Shown one piece after another: positions 4,602 through 8,273 of a DNA stretch of 8,273 nucleotides. The first letter of the stretch is position 1, and each line of letters begins with the position of its first letter. The stretch spans positions 1-8,273 of the forward strand of contig CAYSAG010000232.1 of NCBI GenBank assembly GCA_964428935.1, written 5' to 3'. The notes under the pieces are model-generated. The model saw only the letters and a list, made by a program, of their open reading frames with translations. It had not been told where the DNA came from and searched no databases. A program made the translations under genes and the position numbers. The DNA comes from JAADHY01 sp964428935 (lineage in GTDB: Bacteria; Planctomycetota; Planctomycetia; Planctomycetales; Planctomycetaceae).

Positions 4602-7049
4602 ATGACCAACAACACGACACGACGTCTTGGTTCTCTTGGCCCGTGGAGCCTGCTGCTCGCCGCGTTTCTCGTCACGACAGCTCGGCCGGCCCAAGCGGGA
4701 ACGGTCAACGAACAACTGATTGACGACTTTCAGTACGTCAGCGCGGCCGCGGCTCGAGACGCTTGGGTGGCCAGTGGCGGCACGCCGCCCGTGGAGGTGG
4801 TCGTGGAGGGCGGCCGACGAGCCCTCCAGTTTCGCGCTCCGTTCGCCAGCCAGCCCGAGCTGCCTCGAACCATTCTCGACCGCCAGGTCCGGCTCGACCT
4901 GTCGGCCGCCGGCCACTTCTACCTGGACGTGCAGGTCGAGCCGCCCGACTGCGGAGCCTCGGTGACGCTCTACTTCCGAAGCGGACGCGGCTGGTACGGA
5001 GCCAACACGGCGTTGAAGCCGGAAGCCGGCTGGCAGCGACTGGTCTTTCCCAAAGCACGGTTCCGCACCGAGCAAACGCCGTCCGGGTGGTCCCACGTCG
5101 ACGGCATTCGCGTCTCGGTGTGGCGAGGCCGAGACGTCGACTGCGTGGTCCGGCTGGGTCGGCTGGCGGCCGTGTGGCACGACGTCGTGCTGGCGACCCC
5201 CGTCGGTCCCTCTGTCGACCGCTCGACCACACGGTTCGTCGAAGACCTGAGCAACCTGCTGACCGAACTGGGGTTGTCGTTCGACACGCTGCCGGAAGAC
5301 GACCTGTCGGCCGAAGTGCTGGCCAAGCGGAAGCTGGTCGTTTTGCCGTACAACCCGCGGTTGAGCGACCAGGCCGTCGACGCGCTGGCGGCTTTCCTGC
5401 AAAAGGGCGGCAAACTTTTTGCGTGCTACGTCCTGCCCGCCAAGCTGCAGCCGCTGCTGGGAATTCGACGCTTGTCGTTCTACAAGCCCGACCAGCCCGG
5501 TGGACTGGCCGAGGTCCGGTTCACGGCGACGGACGTGGCCGGACTGCCGCGGTCGGTCAAACAGGCGTCGTGGAACGTGAACCAGCCGGAGGTGCTTCCG
5601 GGGAAGGGACGTGTGGTCGGTTGGTGGTACGACCAGTCGGGACGTCCCACCGGCCGGGCGGCGCTGGTCTTGAGCGACGCGGGGGCGTTCTTCAGCCACG
5701 TCGTGCTGACCGACGACCGCGACGGAAAACGACAACTGCTGGCTGCCGTGCTCGGACACCTGCTGCCCAGCCTCTGGCCGCAAATGGCCGCTCACAGCAT
5801 TCGTTCCGTCGGCCAGGTCGGGCACCTGCACTCCGTTCGCGACGTGGTTGCTTACGTGACGAGCAGTCCGCGGCGGTCGGCGGCCGAACGGTCGTTGCGG
5901 GCTGGGTTGCAGGCCGAGCAGCAGGCAACGAACCTTCTGGCTGCCGGACGCTTCAGCGACGCGGTCCAAGCGGCCCGACAGGCTCGACAGCACCTCGTGC
6001 AGGCGTTCCTGACGGCCACCCCGTCGCGACGGGTCGAGGGGCGAGCGTTCTGGAACCACTCGGGTCTGGGCGCCTACCCGGGCGACTGGGACCGAACGGC
6101 TCGGGAACTGGCCGCTGCCGGCGTCAACATGATTCTGCCCAACCTGCTTTGGGCCGGTCGAGCTCACTACCCCAGCGACGTCCTGCCGCGAAGCCAAACC
6201 TTCCAGCAGTACGGCGACCAACTGGCTGCGTGCTTGAAGGCCGCTCACAAGTACGGCCTGGAGGTGCACGTGTGGAAGGTCAACCACAACCTGTCGGGAG
6301 CTCCGCGCGAGTTCGTCGAAAAGCTGAAGCGGCAAGGACGGCTTCAGGTCAGCCACACCGGCCAAGTCTACAACTGGCTCTGTCCGTCCAACCCAGACAA
6401 CTTCCGGTTGGAAGTCGAGAGCATGCTGGAGGTGGTCCGGAAGTACCCGGTCGACGGCCTGCACTTCGACTACATTCGCTACCCGAACGGAGACCACTGC
6501 TACTGTGACGGGTGTCGCCGACGGTTTGAAAAAGACACGGGGCTGAAGGTCAAGAACTGGCCGGACGACTGCTACAACGGACCGCTGCGACAGCGCTACC
6601 GGCAGTGGCGCTGCGACCAAATTACGCGACTGGTGGCCACGGTGTCGCGCGAGGCGAAGCGAATTCGTCCCGGCGTGAAAATTTCGGCCGCCGTTTTCGG
6701 CCGCTACCCGCAGTGCCGAGACTCGGTCGGACAAGACTGGGTGGCGTGGGTCCGAGCCGGGTACCTGGACTTCGTCTGCCCCATGGACTACACGACCGAC
6801 GACGCCGCGTTCCGCGAACTGGTGTCGCAGCAGCGGAAGTTGGTCGGCGGACGAATTCCACTCTACCCGGGCGTGGGGGCGTTTCGCCTGACGCCCGACC
6901 GAATGGTCGGCCAGATTGTCATTGCTCGGAGCCTGGGCGCCGACGGCTTCACGGTCTTCAATTTGGAGCCGAACACGGCGGCCGACCTGCTGTCGGCGCT
7001 GGCGGCGGGCGTGGGGACGGTGAAAGCCACGCCGCCCCACCGGCGGTGA
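4602..7049 (+). CDS. Secreted family-10-like glycoside hydrolase (DUF187/GHL10) with N-terminal beta-sandwich and GATase-like domains
   Basis: The predicted protein is 815 aa, started at the ATG that follows GGAGG. Residues 1-32 form a Sec signal peptide: Arg7-Arg8, a hydrophobic core from about 15 to 24, and an AQA cleavage site ending at 32. Residues about 33-195 look like a galactose-binding or CBM-type beta-sandwich. Residues about 196-390 resemble a class I glutamine-amidotransferase-like fold (LVVLPYNP, FLQKGGKLFACYV) with no recognisable G-x-C catalytic elbow, so it is probably structural. A helical linker runs to about 480. The C-terminal part, about 480-800, is a TIM barrel of the GHL10/DUF187 type with the hallmark DGLHFDYIRYP at 618-628. 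It is followed by CYCDGC (Cys633, 635, 638) and later VCPMDYT. Proteins of this group are taken to cleave glycosidic bonds, but few are characterised and the substrate here is unknown. It may work with the upstream GH116 enzyme, though about 1 kb of repeats separates them. Stop is TGA. Confidence 0.92.
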   Translation: MTNNTTRRLGSLGPWSLLLAAFLVTTARPAQAGTVNEQLIDDFQYVSAAAARDAWVASGGTPPVEVVVEGGRRALQFRAPFASQPELPRTILDRQVRLDLSAAGHFYLDVQVEPPDCGASVTLYFRSGRGWYGANTALKPEAGWQRLVFPKARFRTEQTPSGWSHVDGIRVSVWRGRDVDCVVRLGRLAAVWHDVVLATPVGPSVDRSTTRFVEDLSNLLTELGLSFDTLPEDDLSAEVLAKRKLVVLPYNPRLSDQAVDALAAFLQKGGKLFACYVLPAKLQPLLGIRRLSFYKPDQPGGLAEVRFTATDVAGLPRSVKQASWNVNQPEVLPGKGRVVGWWYDQSGRPTGRAALVLSDAGAFFSHVVLTDDRDGKRQLLAAVLGHLLPSLWPQMAAHSIRSVGQVGHLHSVRDVVAYVTSSPRRSAAERSLRAGLQAEQQATNLLAAGRFSDAVQAARQARQHLVQAFLTATPSRRVEGRAFWNHSGLGAYPGDWDRTARELAAAGVNMILPNLLWAGRAHYPSDVLPRSQTFQQYGDQLAACLKAAHKYGLEVHVWKVNHNLSGAPREFVEKLKRQGRLQVSHTGQVYNWLCPSNPDNFRLEVESMLEVVRKYPVDGLHFDYIRYPNGDHCYCDGCRRRFEKDTGLKVKNWPDDCYNGPLRQRYRQWRCDQITRLVATVSREAKRIRPGVKISAAVFGRYPQCRDSVGQDWVAWVRAGYLDFVCPMDYTTDDAAFRELVSQQRKLVGGRIPLYPGVGAFRLTPDRMVGQIVIARSLGADGFTVFNLEPNTAADLLSALAAGVGTVKATPPHRR

Positions 7050-7339
7050 CGGCCGCTCACACCGGCGGGCCGTGTCCCGNNNNNNNNNNNNNNNNNNNNN
7101 NNNNNNNNNNNNNNNNNNNNNNNNNNNNNNNNNNNNNNNNNNNNNNNNNNNNNNNNNNNNNNNNNNNNNNNNNNNNNNNCGGTGAGTGCTCGGCGGCGGC
7201 CCGTGGGCTGGAGCGCCGAGCCGGGAGTTGCAGCGACGGGTCGGCGAACCGGGGCCGGCCACTCGAACGGGAGCGGTCTTGCGTCGCGGCTTTGTTTCGT
7301 TTGGTCTTGGTCGCAACACGAGTGCGGGAGGCGTCGACA
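7050..7339. other. Intergenic stretch with a 100-N assembly gap
   Basis: Ns fill 7080-7179, exactly 100, so the true length is unknown and a gene could be hidden there. The 30 bases before the gap and the 160 after it contain no recognisable gene or repeat module of the 3.6-4.6 kb type. A T-richer segment around 7290-7315 could hold a promoter for the SixA gene, but I see no convincing -35/-10 pair. The weak ACGGCC/GGCCGT inverted repeat at about 7049-7073 has no T-tract. Confidence 0.7.
7326..7331 (+). promoter_or_regulatory. Ribosome binding site of the SixA-type gene
   Basis: GGGAGG lies 8 bases before the ATG at 7340. It supports that start over longer in-frame extensions toward the gap. 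Confidence 0.75.
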
Positions 7340-7807
7340 ATGACCGAGCGACTGATTTTGGTTCGCCACGGCGAGGCGGTGCCGGAGACGGTGGACCCGC
7401 AACGGCCGTTGAGCGACCGCGGCCGAAAAGACGTCCAAAAGGTCGCGGTCTGGGCGGGTGCGGTCGGTCTGACGGCGGACGAGGTTTGGCACAGCGGCAA
7501 GCTGCGAGCGGCTCAGACAGCCGAGCTGATTGCCGAGGCCCTGAGCCCCACGCCGCCGGTGAAGGCCGTCTCGGGACTGGCTCCGAACGACCCGGTCGAG
7601 CCGGTCGCCGAACAGTTGCTGGACGGCCCGACAACGCTTCTGCTGGCCGGCCACCTGCCGTTCGTCGGACGGTTGCTCGGCTACCTGGTCACCGGCTCGG
7701 CCGACCGGTCGTTGGTCGACTTCGACGCCGGAACGTTGGTGGTGGCGGCGCGACGGGAAGAACGCTGGGTCATTCGCTGCGTGGTTTCCCCGGACCTGCT
7801 GCCATGA
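7340..7807 (+). CDS. sixA: SixA-type phosphohistidine phosphatase (histidine phosphatase superfamily)
   Basis: The predicted protein is 155 aa, the usual size for SixA, and is cytoplasmic with no leader. The catalytic LVRHGEA motif lies at residues 7-13, with His10 the expected phospho-acceptor. HSGKLRAAQTAEL in the first half and LAGHLPFVGRL, with His105 as the second catalytic histidine, complete the SixA pattern. Family members remove phosphate from phosphohistidine, as shown for the ArcB HPt domain in Escherichia coli; the partner in this organism is unknown. The start is set by GGGAGG 8 bases upstream and by the usual short distance from Met to RHG. The TGA stop overlaps the ATG of the next gene by 4 bases (ATGA at 7804-7807), which implies co-transcription and translational coupling with the NTPase. 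The gene symbol is a family assignment, not proof of orthology. Confidence 0.92.
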   Translation: MTERLILVRHGEAVPETVDPQRPLSDRGRKDVQKVAVWAGAVGLTADEVWHSGKLRAAQTAELIAEALSPTPPVKAVSGLAPNDPVEPVAEQLLDGPTTLLLAGHLPFVGRLLGYLVTGSADRSLVDFDAGTLVVAARREERWVIRCVVSPDLLP

Positions 7808-8273
7808 AGTCCAACGCGTCCCGCTCCGTGCCCCTGCGACTGCTGCTGACCGGCCCACCCGGCTGCGGCAAAACGACCGTCGTGTGCCGCGTGCTGGAAC
7901 GGCTGTCGGGCTGGCGCGTGGCCGGCTTTTACACACGCGAGCTGCGTGAGCAGGGACGACGAGTGGGCTTCGAAGCCGTCACGCCGGACGGCCGACGGGT
8001 CCTGCTGGCTCACCGCGACAGCCGGTCACCGCACCGAGTCGGCCGCTACGGCGTGGAGCTGGCCGGGTTCGAGAGGCTGGTGAAGGAAGAGCTGTCTCGG
8101 TCGCCGAGCTCGGTGGACCTGTTCGTCGTCGACGAAATCGGACGAATGGAATGTCTGAGCCCGCGGTTCGTTGCCGCCGTGCAGAACCTGCTGGCCTCGC
8201 CGGTTCCCGTGCTGGCCACCGTCGCCCAAAAGGGCAGGGGACCGATTGCGGAAGTCAAACACGCCCCCGGCGT
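7804..8273 (+). CDS. THEP1-family nucleoside-triphosphatase, partial at the window end
   Basis: The first 156 codons are visible; the 3' end lies beyond the window. Full-length family members are about 170-190 aa, so perhaps 20-30 residues are missing. Walker A is GPPGCGKT at residues 17-24 and Walker B is VVDEIGRME, with Asp110 and Glu111. The segment GFYTRELREQGRRVGFE after the P-loop is typical of the THEP1/NTPase_1 family (PF03266). THEP1 enzymes hydrolyse ATP, GTP and other NTPs slowly, and their physiological role is unresolved. The ATG sits in the ATGA overlap with the SixA-type gene; no separate ribosome site is obvious, which fits coupled translation. The protein appears cytoplasmic. 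Confidence 0.92.
   Translation, partial: MKSNASRSVPLRLLLTGPPGCGKTTVVCRVLERLSGWRVAGFYTRELREQGRRVGFEAVTPDGRRVLLAHRDSRSPHRVGRYGVELAGFERLVKEELSRSPSSVDLFVVDEIGRMECLSPRFVAAVQNLLASPVPVLATVAQKGRGPIAEVKHAPG

Noticed and set aside
7049..7073. Terminator after the GHL10 gene
   Set aside because: The ACGGCC/GGCCGT stem is short with a long loop, there is no T-tract, and the gap begins immediately after.
4566..7634. Long open frame of about 1000 codons on the minus strand
   Set aside because: It is antisense to the GHL10 and SixA genes, crosses an N gap, and shows low-complexity Arg/Pro/Val-rich translation with no family match.

Overview
This is a high-GC (roughly two thirds by eye) bacterial scaffold segment with two 100-base N gaps. 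It carries four plus-strand genes and about 1 kb of dense intergenic repeats. The first two genes are large exported carbohydrate-active proteins of a kind common in Planctomycetota and neighbouring phyla: a Tat-type leader with LamG and GH116 domains, and a DUF187/GHL10 'family 10 glycosylhydrolase' protein. A planctomycete or related PVC-type bacterium, probably a draft or metagenome assembly, is therefore my best guess. No rRNA or housekeeping marker is present to confirm it.

Layout. Bases 1-90 hold stem-loop repeats. Bases 182-3550 encode a LamG + GH116 glycoside hydrolase. Bases 3551-4590 are noncoding: several short stem-loop modules, a perfect 260-bp tandem duplication, 7-bp repeat arrays and an N gap (3735-3834). 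Bases 4602-7049 encode a secreted protein with a beta-sandwich, a GATase-like and a GHL10 barrel domain. A second N gap (7080-7179) separates this from a SixA-type phosphohistidine phosphatase (7340-7807). Its stop codon overlaps the start of a THEP1-family NTPase (7804 onward), which runs off the window.

How the genes relate. The two exported proteins plausibly act on glycans outside the cytoplasm, but the repeat region between them argues against a simple two-gene operon. The SixA and THEP1 genes look translationally coupled and form a separate cytoplasmic unit.

The most unusual signals are non-genic. First, the stem-loops behave like REP/REPIN elements: each has a GTAG, GTAC or GGAG tetranucleotide at the stem base, and two modules differ by a compensatory stem change. 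Second, the window contains no GATC at all and strongly avoids ATC, so Ile is written ATT about 30 times against 6 ATC, even though nearly every other C/T-ending codon choice favours C.
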